A DNA stretch of 64,000 nucleotides from Halomonas gemina (GTDB taxonomy: Bacteria; Pseudomonadota; Gammaproteobacteria; Pseudomonadales; Halomonadaceae). Position numbers and translations under genes: made by a program. Shown in pieces: positions 9,650 through 20,442 of the stretch. Position 1 is the first letter of the stretch. Each line of letters opens with the position of its first letter. The notes below the pieces were generated by a model. The model saw only the letters and a program-made list of their open reading frames with translations. It searched no databases and was not told where the DNA came from. The stretch is from assembly GCF_023554995.1 (NCBI RefSeq), contig NZ_JAMJPK010000006.1, forward strand, positions 1-64,000, read 5' to 3'.

Positions 9650-10408
9650 TCAGTCGACGACCACAGCCGGGCCCAGCTCGCGGAAGAGCGAGACCGGCAA
9701 CCGGCGGCCCAGGCGGATCGCCACCGGCACGCCGGCCTCGCGGATCACCTCGCAGCGCCGCGCCAGCACCTCCACGCCACGACCCGCCACCTCGCGCAGG
9801 GTATCGGCATAGGCCGGGTCCAGGTGGGCCGCGGGGGCCACGTCCCCGATGCCCTCGTGAGCCACGCAGAAGAGCAGCACGGCGCGGTGCCCCTGTGCCG
9901 CGAGGGCGGCCAGCGCCTCAAGATGCTTGCGGCCCCGCGCGCTCACAGCGTCGGGGAAGTAGCCGTGGCCATCGGCCTCCTTCAGCGTCACCTGCTTGAC
10001 CTCGACGAAGGTGCTGCCGCGCTCGTCGTCATCGAGGCGGAAGTCGAGCCTCGCCCCCGCCACCGCGGCCTCGCGCCGGATCGTCGCCTGGCCGGCCAAC
10101 TCCTCGACCCAGCCGCCGCGCAGCGCCTCCTCAACGATGCGGTTGGCCCGTCCGGTATGCACCGAGGCCGCCGCCGTGGTGCCGTCGGGTTGCGGCAGTT
10201 CGATCAGCTCCCAGGTCCAGGCCAGCTTGCGGGCCGGGTTGTCGCTGGACGACAACCAGACCCGGCAGCCCGGCACGTTCACCGCCCGCATCGAGCCGGT
10301 ATTGGGGCAGTGGGCCACCACCTCGCGGCCGTCATCGAGGCGCACGTCGGCCAGGAAGCGCTTGTAGCGACGCAGCAGGATGCCGGGCACCAGGGCCGGA
10401 TACTCCAT
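9650..10408 (-). CDS. sfsA: DNA/RNA nuclease-like SfsA (sugar fermentation stimulation protein)
   Basis: A 252-residue SfsA-family protein with an N-terminal OB-like domain and a C-terminal PD-(D/E)XK nuclease-like core (LDFRLDD followed by FVEVKQVTL). Originally described as affecting maltose metabolism in E. coli; its precise function is uncertain. The ATG overlaps the stop codon of the upstream aminotransferase by one base (TGATG), so the two are translationally coupled. In E. coli sfsA is adjacent to dksA; here it is one gene away. Confidence 0.9.
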   Translation of the reverse strand: MEYPALVPGILLRRYKRFLADVRLDDGREVVAHCPNTGSMRAVNVPGCRVWLSSSDNPARKLAWTWELIELPQPDGTTAAASVHTGRANRIVEEALRGGWVEELAGQATIRREAAVAGARLDFRLDDDERGSTFVEVKQVTLKEADGHGYFPDAVSARGRKHLEALAALAAQGHRAVLLFCVAHEGIGDVAPAAHLDPAYADTLREVAGRGVEVLARRCEVIREAGVPVAIRLGRRLPVSLFRELGPAVVVD

Positions 10409-11568
10409 CAGCTGCGCGCCAGGAAGCGCTCGAGGCGGCTCACCGCCTCCTCCAGCCGCGCCTCGCCGGTGGTGAAGGCGATACGCACATGGTGCTCACC
10501 GCCGAGCAGGGCGAAGTCGGTGCCCGGAGTGATGGCGACGTTCTCCTCCTCGAGCAGCGCCCGGCAGAAGGCCTCGCTGTCGTCGCTGTAGCGCGAGATA
10601 TCCAGCCACAGGTAGAAGGCCCCCTGGGGCGGCAGCGGCGGCGCCAGCCCCAGACGGGAGAGCCCCGCCAGCAGGGCATCGCGGCGGCGCCCGAGTTCGC
10701 TGCGCCGAGCCTCGAGGATGCCGCGGCAGGCGGGCGTGAAGGCGGCCAGGGCCGCGTGCTGGGCCGGGGTGGAGGCGGCCAGGAAGACGTTCTGGGCCAG
10801 CCGGGAGAGGGGCTCCACCGCCGCCTCGGGCGCCAGCAGCCAGCCCAGGCGCCAGCCGGTCATGCCGAAGTACTTGGAGAAGCTGTTGACCACGAAGGCA
10901 TCCGCGGTGAGCGAGGCCACCGAGAGCGGTTCGAGATCAAAGCAGAGCCCCTGGTAGATCTCGTCCACCAGCAGGTGGCCGCCACGCGCCGCCACGCTCT
11001 CCGTGACCGCCGTCAGTCGAGCACGATCGAGCATGTGGCCGGTGGGGTTCGAGGGCGTGGCGAGCATCGCCAGGCGGGTATCGCTGCGCCAGTGGGCCTC
11101 GACGAGCCCGGCATCGAGCTGCCAGCCGCTGGCCGGGCCCACCGGCACGGCGTCCACCTCGGCGCCTGCCAGGGCCATGAAGTGGCGGTTGCAGGGGTAG
11201 TTGGGATCGGCCATCAGCACCCGGTCACCCGGGCCGGCCAGCAGCTGGCTGGCCAGCAGCAGCGCCCCGGAGGCGCCCGGCGTGACCAGGACGCGCCTCG
11301 GGTCGACCGCGGCACCGAAGTGCTCGGCATAGTGGCCGGCGATCGCCTCGCGCAGCGTCGGCAGCCCCGCCGCCGGCGTGTAGCGGGTGTGGCCCGCGGA
11401 CAGCGCGGCACGACCGGCCTCGATCACCGGTTCGGGGGTCGGGAAATCGGGCTCGCCGACCTCCAGGTGGATGACATCGTGCCCGTCGGCCTCGCGGGCC
11501 TGGGCCGTCTCCAGCAGGCTCATCACGCGGAAGGGGGCGATGCGCTCGACGCGCGAACTCCAGGACAT
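10408..11568 (-). CDS. Class I/II PLP-dependent aminotransferase
   Basis: A 386-residue fold-type I aminotransferase with the PLP-lysine motif NSFSKYFGMTGWRLGW, the substrate-carboxylate Arg near the C-terminus (VRIAFT) and the N-terminal GEPDFPTPEPV segment of the aspartate/alanine aminotransferase group. Exact substrate cannot be read from sequence. The ATG at 11568 was chosen after GAGGAGC; the frame remains open to 11712 but without homology. It forms a two-gene operon with sfsA. Confidence 0.88.
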   Translation of the reverse strand: MSWSSRVERIAPFRVMSLLETAQAREADGHDVIHLEVGEPDFPTPEPVIEAGRAALSAGHTRYTPAAGLPTLREAIAGHYAEHFGAAVDPRRVLVTPGASGALLLASQLLAGPGDRVLMADPNYPCNRHFMALAGAEVDAVPVGPASGWQLDAGLVEAHWRSDTRLAMLATPSNPTGHMLDRARLTAVTESVAARGGHLLVDEIYQGLCFDLEPLSVASLTADAFVVNSFSKYFGMTGWRLGWLLAPEAAVEPLSRLAQNVFLAASTPAQHAALAAFTPACRGILEARRSELGRRRDALLAGLSRLGLAPPLPPQGAFYLWLDISRYSDDSEAFCRALLEEENVAITPGTDFALLGGEHHVRIAFTTGEARLEEAVSRLERFLARS

Positions 11569-11682
11569 GCACGGCTCCTCTCGACACGTCGCGGCACGAC
11601 GGGCATCTTTCCCGCGGCCGGGGGTCAAAACCGGCATGTTACGACTTTTGGCGTGTCGACGCAGTCCCGGCGGCAGAAGAGG

Positions 11683-11711
11683 TTGCACGGCTGCGCTATT
11701 TACGCTAAACA
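11683..11711 (+). promoter_or_regulatory. Candidate sigma-70 promoter of dksA
   Basis: TTGCAC at 11683-11688, a 17-base spacer and TAAACA at 11706-11711, about 75 bases before the dksA start in an unusually A/T-rich intergenic segment. Assigned from motif and position only. Confidence 0.4.
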
Positions 11712-11787
11712 AGCACCCCTTTGGCGTGAGATACCATGCATCACGGCGGGTATTGATCAGTAGTCACTCAAGTAACGAGGCAGTCCC

Positions 11788-12225
11788 ATGCCAGTAGCAG
11801 AAAAGAAGATGGATGCTCCCAAGAAATTCACCCCGTACGAGCCGGCGCCGGGTGAAGAGTACATGAACGATAAGCAGCTGGAGCACTTCCGACAGATCCT
11901 GCTGGGCTGGAAACAGGAGCTCATGGAAGAGGTCGACCGCACCGTACGTCACCTGCAGGAGGAGGCGAACAACTACGCCGACCCGGCCGATCGCGCCACC
12001 CAGGAAGAGGGCTTCAACCTGGAACTGCGCACCCGCGACCGCGAGCGCAAGCTGCTCAAGAAGATCAACGAGACCCTCGAGAAGATCGACGAGGACGACT
12101 ACGGCTTCTGCGAGGCCTGCGGCGTCGAGATCGGTATCCGCCGGCTCGAGGCACGGCCCACCGCCACCCTGTGCGTGGACTGCAAGACGCTGGCCGAGCT
12201 CAAGGAAAAGCAGCTGGGCGGCTGA
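11788..12225 (+). CDS. dksA: RNA polymerase-binding transcription factor DksA
   Basis: Binds the RNA polymerase secondary channel and, with ppGpp, represses rRNA promoters and activates amino-acid promoters. The 145 residues form a coiled-coil with the tip DPADRAT segment, followed by a C-terminal four-cysteine zinc finger (CEAC and CVDC) and a final helix. It retains all four zinc cysteines, so it is the canonical zinc form and not the Cys-poor DksA2. Followed by gluQRS, as in E. coli and Pseudomonas. Confidence 0.97.
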   Translation: MPVAEKKMDAPKKFTPYEPAPGEEYMNDKQLEHFRQILLGWKQELMEEVDRTVRHLQEEANNYADPADRATQEEGFNLELRTRDRERKLLKKINETLEKIDEDDYGFCEACGVEIGIRRLEARPTATLCVDCKTLAELKEKQLGG

Positions 12226-12260
12226 GGCGGCCATGCCGATCACCGCAATCCCACCCCGCG

Positions 12261-12286
12261 ACGGGCACCCCAGGGTGCCCGTTTGC
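12261..12286 (+). terminator. Rho-independent terminator of dksA
   Basis: ACGGGCACCC and GGGTGCCCGT (12261-12270 and 12273-12282) make a perfect 10-bp stem with a 2-base loop followed by TTTG. It lies between the dksA stop and the gluQRS start. Confidence 0.75.
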
Positions 12287-12315
12287 ATGTCGGCCTTCTG
12301 CGAGAGGGGGAGCCG

Positions 12316-13209
12316 GTGAGCGCCTACCGCGGACGCTTCGCGCCGACCCCCTCGGGGCCCTTGCACTTCGGCTCCCTGGTGGCGGCCCTGGCCAGCTTCC
12401 TGGATGCCCGGCGCGCGGGCGGCGAGTGGCGGCTGCGCATCGAGGATGTCGACCCGCCGCGCTGCCCCGCCGGGGCCGCCGACACCATCCTGCGCCAGCT
12501 CGAGGCCTTCGGCCTGCACTGGGATGGCCCGGTCACCTGGCAGCATGACCGCCACGACGCCTATGCCGCCGCGCTGGAGCGACTCAGGGGCCTGGGGCTC
12601 GCCTACCCCTGCAGCTGCTCGCGCAAGCAGTGGCGCGACTACCCGATCTACCCCGGCTGGTGCCGCGACGGGGTGCGCGAGCCCGGCAAGCCGGTGGCCT
12701 GGCGGCTGCGCAGCGACCTGGGCCTGCGCCCGGTGGTCTGGGAGGATCGCCTGTTCGGCGAGCAGCGCTTCGACCCGGCCGCGCTCGGCGACGTGGTGCT
12801 CCGGCGCAAGGATGGCCTCTGGGCCTACCAGCTCGCCGTGGTGGTCGATGACGCCGACCAGGTCACCACTGACGTGGTGCGCGGCTTCGACCTGCTCGAC
12901 AATACCCCCTGGCAGCGCCAGCTGCAGCACGCCCTGGGCTATCCCGAACCGCGCTACCTGCACCTGCCGTTGATAATAGGCGAGGACGGCCAGAAGCTCT
13001 CCAAGCAGAACCTGGCGCCGGCCCTGCCGGAGCAGGACGACGCCGTGCGCCCGCTGCTGCATGCGGCCCTGGCGGCGCTGGACCAGGCCCCGCCCCGGGA
13101 ACTGGCCACGGCAGCGGTGGAGGAGCAGCTTCACTGGGCCGTCGCCCACTGGGAGATCGCCCGGCTGCGCGCCGAGGCCCACCGCCAGGCCGGCAGCGTC
13201 ACGCCCTGA
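12316..13209 (+). CDS. gluQRS: Glutamyl-Q tRNA(Asp) synthetase
   Basis: Attaches glutamate to queuosine in the anticodon of tRNA-Asp. The 297-residue protein is a truncated GluRS lacking the anticodon-binding domain. It has the HIGH-equivalent region ([11 protein letters not shown]), a Cys-containing zinc site (CSCSRKQW and the YPGWC segment) and a KMSKS equivalent KLSKQN. I chose the GTG at 12316, preceded by GAGAGGGGGAG; a TTG at 12283 sits inside the dksA terminator tail and is unlikely. It lies between dksA and cbrX. Confidence 0.9.
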   Translation: MSAYRGRFAPTPSGPLHFGSLVAALASFLDARRAGGEWRLRIEDVDPPRCPAGAADTILRQLEAFGLHWDGPVTWQHDRHDAYAAALERLRGLGLAYPCSCSRKQWRDYPIYPGWCRDGVREPGKPVAWRLRSDLGLRPVVWEDRLFGEQRFDPAALGDVVLRRKDGLWAYQLAVVVDDADQVTTDVVRGFDLLDNTPWQRQLQHALGYPEPRYLHLPLIIGEDGQKLSKQNLAPALPEQDDAVRPLLHAALAALDQAPPRELATAAVEEQLHWAVAHWEIARLRAEAHRQAGSVTP

Positions 13210-13221
13210 GAGGAGCCCGCC

Positions 13222-13398
13222 ATGTACGTCTATCGCATCATGCTGTTCCTGGTCTTCGGCGGCTACCTGCTCTCGCCGCTGCTGATGAGTGGCTGGGCCA
13301 GCCCCGAGGTGGCCTGGTATCGCCCCTTCGTCATCTGGGGGGTGCTGATCGCCCTGACCCTGTGGCTGGAACAGAAGCGGAGGCTCGATGAACGCTAG
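13222..13398 (+). CDS. cbrX: Small membrane protein CbrX-like
   Basis: A 58-residue open frame starting ATG after GAGAGGAGCC, with two hydrophobic segments (about residues 6-23 and 36-49) and a basic C-terminus. Its last 11 bases overlap the start of cbrA. Position between gluQRS and cbrA, size and membrane character match cbrX, the small gene preceding cbrAB in Pseudomonas. Function is unknown. Identity is inferred mostly from synteny. Confidence 0.75.
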   Translation: MYVYRIMLFLVFGGYLLSPLLMSGWASPEVAWYRPFVIWGVLIALTLWLEQKRRLDER

Positions 13399-16325
13399 CC
13401 TCGGCGGCCTGCTGGCGCTGGGCAGCGGCTACCTGCTGCTGCTGTTCCTCGGCGCCCTGGCGGTGGAGCGGCACTGGATCCCCACGCGCATCGCCCGCCA
13501 TCCGGCGGTCTACACCCTGGCGCTGGGGGTCTACGCCAGCGCCTGGGCGATCTACGGCAGCCTGGAGCTGGCCGGCAGTGCCGGCTATGGCTACCTCGCC
13601 TACTACCTGGGGGTGGCGGGCGCCTTCCTGCTCGCCCCGGTGCTGCTGGTGCCGATCCAGCGCATGACCCGGACCTATCAGCTGGCCTCGCTTGCCGACC
13701 TCTTCGCCTTCCGCTTTCGCTCGCGCTGGGTGGGCACCCTGATCACCCTGGTCAGCCTGCTGGCCGTGCTGCCGCTGCTGGCCCTGCAGGTGCAGACCCT
13801 GGGCGACACCATCCACCTGATGACCGGCACCGCTTCGCCGGCCCTGCTGGCCCTGTTGTTCAGCGCACTGATCGCGCTGTTCGCGATCCTCTTCGGCGCC
13901 CGCCACACCCGGCTCCACGCCCGCCACGACACCCTGCTCGCGGTGATCGCCCTGGAGTCGCTGGTCAAGCTCACCGCCATGCTGGCCCTGGGGGCCTTCG
14001 CGCTGTTCGTGGTCTTCGATGGCCCCGCAGACCTCCAGGCCTGGCTGGACGGCCCGGGAGGCGCGGCCCAGGCGCGCGTCGCCCACCTCGACCCGGCCCA
14101 GTGGCGCACCCTGCTGCTGCTGTTCTTCGCCGCGGCCTTCCTGATGCCGCACATGTTCCACATCACCTTCGCCGAGACCCTCTCGCGGCGCACCCTGCTG
14201 CAGGCCGCCTGGACGCTGCCGCTGTTCCTGCTGCTGATGGCGCTGCCGGTGCCGCTGATCCTCTGGGCCGCCCAGCGCCTGGGGGTCGATGCCGGTGGGC
14301 TCGGCACCGCCTACCTGGCCTATGGGCTCTCCGAGTCGCTGTGGCTCCAGGGCCTGGTGTTCATCGCCGGCCTGGCGGCCACCAGCGGCACCATGATCAT
14401 CATTTCCCTGGCGCTGTCAGGCATGATCCTCAACCACCTGGTGCTGGTCGCCCATCCCCCGGTGGACCAGCCCGACCTCTACCGCTGGCTGCGCTGGCTG
14501 CGCCGCGCCCTGATCGTGGCGGTGATCCTCGGCGGCTGGCTGTTCTATCGCCTGGTGGGGGTGAACCACGACCTCACCACCCTGGGGCTGGCCGCTTTTA
14601 TCGGCATGGCCCAGTGCCTGCCGGGCATGCTGGCGCTGCTCTACTGGCCGGGCGCCAACCGCAAGGGCATGGTCAGCGGACTGACGGCGGGCGTGCTGGT
14701 GTGGCTGGCCGGCACCTGGGTGCCCCTGCTGAGCGACGTTCCGGCCCTGGTGCTGCTGCCGCCGGGCCTCGAGGCACTGACCGGCGAGCCGGTCTGGTAC
14801 GTGGTGACCCTGGTCTCGCTGGCGGCCAACATCCTGACCCTGATCCTGGTCTCGCTGGTCACGCCCACCTCCGCCGGCGAGCGGGCCGCCGCCGAAGCCT
14901 GCTCGGTGGATGCGGTGATCCGTCCCAAGCGCCTGCCACTGGTGGCAGGCAATGGCGAGGAGTTCAAGCATCACCTGGCCCGCGCCCTGGGCGAGGAGGT
15001 CGCCGGACGCGAGGTCGACCGGGCCCTGACCGACCTGGGCCTGTCGCCGCTGGATGGCCGCCCCTATGCGCTGCGCCGGCTGCGCGACCGCATCCAGGCC
15101 AACCTCTCGGGGCTGATGGGCCCCTCGGTGGCCCAGGACATCGTCGACCGCCACCTGCCCTATCGCCGCGGCGGCCTGGAGCCCAATGACGATGTCCACT
15201 TCGTCGAGAGCCGCCTGGAGGCCTATCGCACCCGGCTGACGGGCCTGGCCCGGGAGCTCGACGGCTTGCGCCGCTACCACCGCCGCATCCTTACCCGGCT
15301 GCCGGTAGGCCTGTGTGCCTTCGGCGTCGACGACGAGCTGCTGATGTGGAACGACGCCCTCGCCGAGCTCTCCGGGATCGATGGCAGCAGCGTGGTCGGC
15401 TCGCGCCGCGATGGCTTGCCGCCGCCCTGGGGGGACCTGCTGGGTCGCGTGCTCCTCGAGCATCACGACCACCTCTACAAGCAGCCGGTGACGCTTTCCG
15501 GCACCACCCGCTACCTGAGCCTGCACAAGGCCGAGCTCGAGGCCGACGAGGAGATGCGCGGCGGCACCGTGATCCTGGTGGAGGACCACAGCGAGATGAA
15601 GTGGCTGGAGGACGAGCTGGTGCATGCCGCACGGCTGGCCTCCATCGGCCAGCTGGCGGCGGGGGTGGCCCACGAGATCGGCAATCCGGTCACCGGGATC
15701 TCCTCGCTGGCCCAGAACCTGCGCTACGACGCCGACGACCCGGAGGTGCTGGAGACCGCCACCCAGATCCAGCAGCTCACCGACCGCATCTCGCGCATCG
15801 TCGAGTCGCTGGTGGGCTTCGCCCACGGCGGCCGCCACGTGACAGGCCGGCCCTTCGCCCCGGTGTCGCTGGCCCCGCTGGCCGACGAGGCCCTGCACTT
15901 GATCCACCTGGCCCGCTCGGGGGAGGATATCCGTTACCACAATCGCTGCCCGGCGGGCCTCGAGGTCAAGGGCGATGCCCAGCGGCTGTTGCAGGTGATG
16001 GTCAACCTGCTCGGCAATGCCCGCGACGCCAGCACCCCGGGCGGCGAGGTGATCATCGATGCCGTCCCCGAGGGGGAGTGGCTCCACGTCACCGTCACCG
16101 ACCAGGGCCACGGCATCGACGAGCGGGTGCGCGACCACCTGTTCGAACCCTTCACCACCACCAAGCCCCCCGGCGAAGGCACGGGACTCGGCCTGCCGCT
16201 GGTCTACAGCATCATTGCCGAGCACGGCGGCCAGATCGATATCGACTCCCCGCCCCCCGGGCAGGCCAAGGGCACCCGCATCCACCTGTGGCTGCCCCTC
16301 AACCCAGAGCATGGGGAACGCACCG

Positions 16326-16348
<23 letters not shown>
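13388..16348 (+). CDS. cbrA: CbrA sensor histidine kinase with SLC5-like transporter domain
   Basis: Sensor of the CbrAB system that controls carbon/nitrogen balance. The 986 residues start with a sodium:solute symporter (SLC5)-like membrane domain of about 13 helices (roughly residues 5-490), then a cytosolic linker, a PAS-like domain (about 635-735), a HisKA domain with the phosphoacceptor His762 in VAHEIGNP, and an HATPase domain with N-box ([10 protein letters not shown], about 870) and G-box ([10 protein letters not shown], about 928). In Pseudomonas the SLC5 part can transport histidine. It overlaps cbrX at its start and cbrB by 23 bases at its end. Confidence 0.94.
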
Positions 16349-17714
<1,366 letters not shown>

Positions 17715-17804
17715 GGCATCTAGCCATGCGACCATGGTGCAAGTACCCGCGGCATCGTCCACCGTCCTGCCTTGCCCCCCTCCCGCCACTCCGCCTGCAC
17801 CATT

Positions 17805-17855
17805 TGTTACCTTCCCACACAGCCATTGCCCCGCAACGGGGCCGATCGGGTAACA
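17805..17855 (+). promoter_or_regulatory. Candidate activator sites upstream of the CrcZ-like RNA
   Basis: TGTTACC at 17805-17811 and its inverted copy GGTAACA at 17849-17855 flank a smaller inverted repeat CCCCG-CAA-CGGGG (17829-17841). They lie 75-125 bases upstream of a sigma-54 promoter, where enhancer-binding proteins act. Binding by CbrB is inference from position. Confidence 0.45.
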
Positions 17856-17929
17856 CTCCACCCTCATGCCGGGACGCGAACTTTTCTTCCTGTACGCAAA
17901 TATCTGTTTTATAAATAATTTTTTATCAT

Positions 17930-17945
17930 TGGCACGCTGCCTGCT
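17930..17945 (+). promoter_or_regulatory. Sigma-54 promoter of the CrcZ-like RNA
   Basis: TGGCACG-CTGC-CTGCT matches the sigma-54 consensus (TGGCACG, 4 bases, TTGCW) at all positions but one, with invariant GG and GC correctly spaced. An A/T-rich tract (17905-17930) precedes it, which could help bending by IHF. Expected transcription start is near 17956. It lies 216 bases after cbrB. Confidence 0.8.
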
Positions 17946-17955
17946 ATATCCAGGG

Positions 17956-18457
17956 CAAGAAAAACAAATCCGGATGTCACCCGCTGCCAACAACAACAAC
18001 AGGACAGCCAGGCGTGACAGGGCCCGACCCGCGAACAACAACAAGACCCCGGGCCCCTACGACTTCGGCGCTTGCCGACAACAAGAACAGCATCGGCACG
18101 GCGCGAGGCCTTCGGGCCCCAACAACAACAAGTTGCTCGAAGCACCGGAGCCATCAGGACGCGACGCACCCGGGTACGGCCGACCAACAATGACAATGGC
18201 CGTCGAGGTGCACTCTCGGCAACAACATCAACAAGCCGGGAGGAGGCATGCTTCCATGCCGTCGTGGTTGGACTATTGTTTTGAATACGAGACGGTCGCC
18301 GTCAGGAGCATCAACAAACACAACAACACCGCTTGCCTGAACACTCCTTGGTGACTGTGGTGCGTATTCAGGGCGATGCGCCATCACGAAGAAGAATCAG
18401 CAGCAGGGATGCTGCATCCTGCTTACAGGGGAGGCCAATGGCCTCCCCTTTCTGTTT
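17956..18457 (+). ncRNA. crcZ: CrcZ-like small RNA (candidate Hfq/Crc sponge)
   Basis: A transcript of about 500 nt is bounded by the sigma-54 promoter and a strong terminator. It contains many A-rich motifs of the Hfq/Crc target form AANAANAA on the sense strand: about 17957-17968, 17989-18001, 18034-18045, 18078-18089, 18121-18131, 18185-18197, 18221-18234, 18312-18328 and 18389-18398. Between them lie GC-rich stretches able to fold. In Pseudomonas, CrcZ is encoded at this exact place, between cbrB and pcnB, is CbrB/sigma-54 driven and relieves catabolite repression by titrating Hfq. Pseudomonas CrcZ is about 400 nt, so this one is longer. Apparent open frames give asparagine-runs and were dismissed. 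Confidence 0.8.
18427..18457 (+). terminator. Rho-independent terminator of the CrcZ-like RNA
   Basis: AGGGGAGGCC and GGCCTCCCCT (18427-18436 and 18440-18449) form a 10-bp stem with an AAT loop, followed by the T-rich tail TTTCTGTTT. Confidence 0.85.
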
Positions 18458-18550
18458 CCTGGTCGCCCTCGGCACCGTGCCACGCTTTGCAAGGTGTCAG
18501 TGGTCGGCTACACTCAACGCTTTCCGCGTCCCGCGAGTCGATATCGCCGC

Positions 18551-19948
18551 ATGATCAAAGGTTTTACCCGCTTTCTGCAGAGTCCGGGCGAGCGCATCAA
18601 GTCGCTATTCGGCCCTCAGGATGCGCCGGCCGGCAGCACCGGACCGCGCATCATTCCCCGCCAGGAACACCCTGTCTCGCGTCAGCACTTCAGCGACGCC
18701 GCCCTCAAGGTGCTCTACCGGCTTCACAATGCCGGCTTCCAAGCCTTCCTGGTGGGAGGGTGCATCCGCGATGCGCTGCTCGGCCACATGCCCAAGGACT
18801 TCGATGTCGCCACGGATGCCACGCCGGAGCAGGTCAAGGACCTATTCCGCAACTCGCGCATCATCGGCCGGCGCTTTCGCATCGTGCATGTCCGCTTCGG
18901 GCGCGAGGTGATCGAGGTCACCACCTTCCGCGGCAAGCCCAACGATGACCATGCCGACCATATCTCCCAGCAGTCGGACGATGGCCTGCTGCTGCGCGAC
19001 AATGTCTGGGGCAACATCGAGGAAGACGCCCTGCGCCGCGACTTCACCGTCAATGCCCTCTACTACAACATCGCCGACTTCTCGATCCACGACTTCGCCG
19101 ATGGCGTGCACGACATCGAGGCCCGCACCCTGCGCCTGATCGGCGACCCGGCCACCCGCTATCGCGAGGACCCGGTGAGGATGCTCAGGGCGGTGCGCTT
19201 CGCCGCCAAGCTCGATTTCCACCTCGACCCGGCCACCGAGGCCCCCATCCACGACGCCGCACCGCTGCTGTTGCAGATTCCCCCGGCGCGGCTGTTCGAC
19301 GAGGTGCTCAAGCTATTCATGGCCGGCCAGGGCGTCGCCACCTTCCACCTGCTGCGCGACTACGGGCTCTTCGCGATGCTCTTCCCCGAGGCCGACGAGG
19401 CCATGGAGGAGCTGCCCTGGGCCGAGCGCCTGGTCGAGCTGGCACTGGAGAGCACCGACCGGCGCATCGCCGAGGACCGCCCGGTAACCCCGGCCTTCCT
19501 GTTCGCCGCCCTGCTCTGGGCACCCGTCCAGCAGCGCCAGGCGCTCCACGAGGCCGATGGCATGCCGCCCATCCCCGCGCTCCAGGCGGCCTCCCAGCAG
19601 GTAGTCTCGCGCCAGCTCCAGCATATCTCCATCCCCAAGCGCTTCAGCCTGCCGATGCGCGACATCTGGGACCTGCAGCAGCGGCTGCCGCTGCGCCGCG
19701 GCAAGCGCGTCTTCCAGACCCGCGAGCACCCGCGCTTCCGGGCCGCCTACGACTTCCTGCTGCTGCGCGAAGGCGCCGGCGAGATCACTCCCGGCCTGGG
19801 CGACTGGTGGACCGCCTTCCAGCAGGCCGACGAGCACGAGCAGCGCCGCCTGCTCGGCAAGGTCGGCGCCGACCCGGCCGGTAGCGGCCAGCCACGCAAG
19901 CGCCGCCGTCGGCGCCGGAAGCCGCGGGGCCCCGCGAGCGACACATGA
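18551..19948 (+). CDS. pcnB: Poly(A) polymerase I
   Basis: Adds 3' poly(A) tails to RNA and so promotes decay. The 465-residue class II nucleotidyltransferase has the GG-[9]-DxD type signature (VGGCIRDALLG then KDFDVATDA), the RRDFTVNALYY motif and the RNA-binding region with YREDPVRMLRAVRFA. The C-terminus is very basic (an RKRRRRRRK run near residue 450), as in PcnB. The ATG at 18551 was chosen; the frame extends to 18494 without homology. The last codon overlaps folK. Confidence 0.93.
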   Translation: MIKGFTRFLQSPGERIKSLFGPQDAPAGSTGPRIIPRQEHPVSRQHFSDAALKVLYRLHNAGFQAFLVGGCIRDALLGHMPKDFDVATDATPEQVKDLFRNSRIIGRRFRIVHVRFGREVIEVTTFRGKPNDDHADHISQQSDDGLLLRDNVWGNIEEDALRRDFTVNALYYNIADFSIHDFADGVHDIEARTLRLIGDPATRYREDPVRMLRAVRFAAKLDFHLDPATEAPIHDAAPLLLQIPPARLFDEVLKLFMAGQGVATFHLLRDYGLFAMLFPEADEAMEELPWAERLVELALESTDRRIAEDRPVTPAFLFAALLWAPVQQRQALHEADGMPPIPALQAASQQVVSRQLQHISIPKRFSLPMRDIWDLQQRLPLRRGKRVFQTREHPRFRAAYDFLLLREGAGEITPGLGDWWTAFQQADEHEQRRLLGKVGADPAGSGQPRKRRRRRRKPRGPASDT

Positions 19949-20442
19949 GCCCGCCACGGCACTCTGCCTGGATCGGCCTGGGCAGCAACCTCGACGGCCC
20001 GCGCGGGCATGTCGAGCGCGCCCTGGGTGAGCTCGACCGCCTGCCCCTGACCCGTCGCATCGCTGCCTCGAGGCTCTATGCCAGCGTGCCGGTGGGGCCC
20101 GCCGACCAGCCCGACTACATCAATGCCGTGGCGCACCTGGAGACGCGGCTCTCGCCGCTCGCCCTGCTCGACCAGCTGCAGGCCCTCGAACAGCGCCACG
20201 GCCGCGTGCGCGGCCGGCGCTGGGGTCCCCGGACCCTGGACCTGGACCTGCTACTCTTCGATGAGCACCGGGTCACTCTGCCGCGGCTGACAGTGCCCCA
20301 TCCGCAGATGCTCCAGCGCGCCTTCGTGCTGGTCCCGCTGGCCGAGCTGGCCCCGCGCCTGGTGCTCGAGGGGCAGCCCCTGGCGCGACTGGCCGCCGAG
20401 CTCGACACCGGGGGCCTGCAACCCGTGTTACCGCAAGGCTGA
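19945..20442 (+). CDS. folK: 2-amino-4-hydroxy-6-hydroxymethyldihydropteridine pyrophosphokinase
   Basis: Transfers pyrophosphate from ATP to 6-hydroxymethyl-7,8-dihydropterin in folate synthesis. The 165 residues show the N-terminal GLGSNLDGP motif and the HPPK signature RRWGPRTLDLDLLLF. The start overlaps pcnB by 4 bases (ATGA), so it is probably coupled. Its product feeds dihydropteroate synthase FolP, encoded at 36061-36927. panB follows after a 115-base regulatory gap. Confidence 0.95.
   Translation: MSPPRHSAWIGLGSNLDGPRGHVERALGELDRLPLTRRIAASRLYASVPVGPADQPDYINAVAHLETRLSPLALLDQLQALEQRHGRVRGRRWGPRTLDLDLLLFDEHRVTLPRLTVPHPQMLQRAFVLVPLAELAPRLVLEGQPLARLAAELDTGGLQPVLPQG

Noticed and set aside
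17866..18354. Open frames of 60-160 codons in the cbrB-pcnB gap
   Set aside because: They give Asn/Gln-rich low-complexity peptides from the AAC repeats, have no ribosome binding site and overlap the promoter; the region fits a non-coding RNA better.
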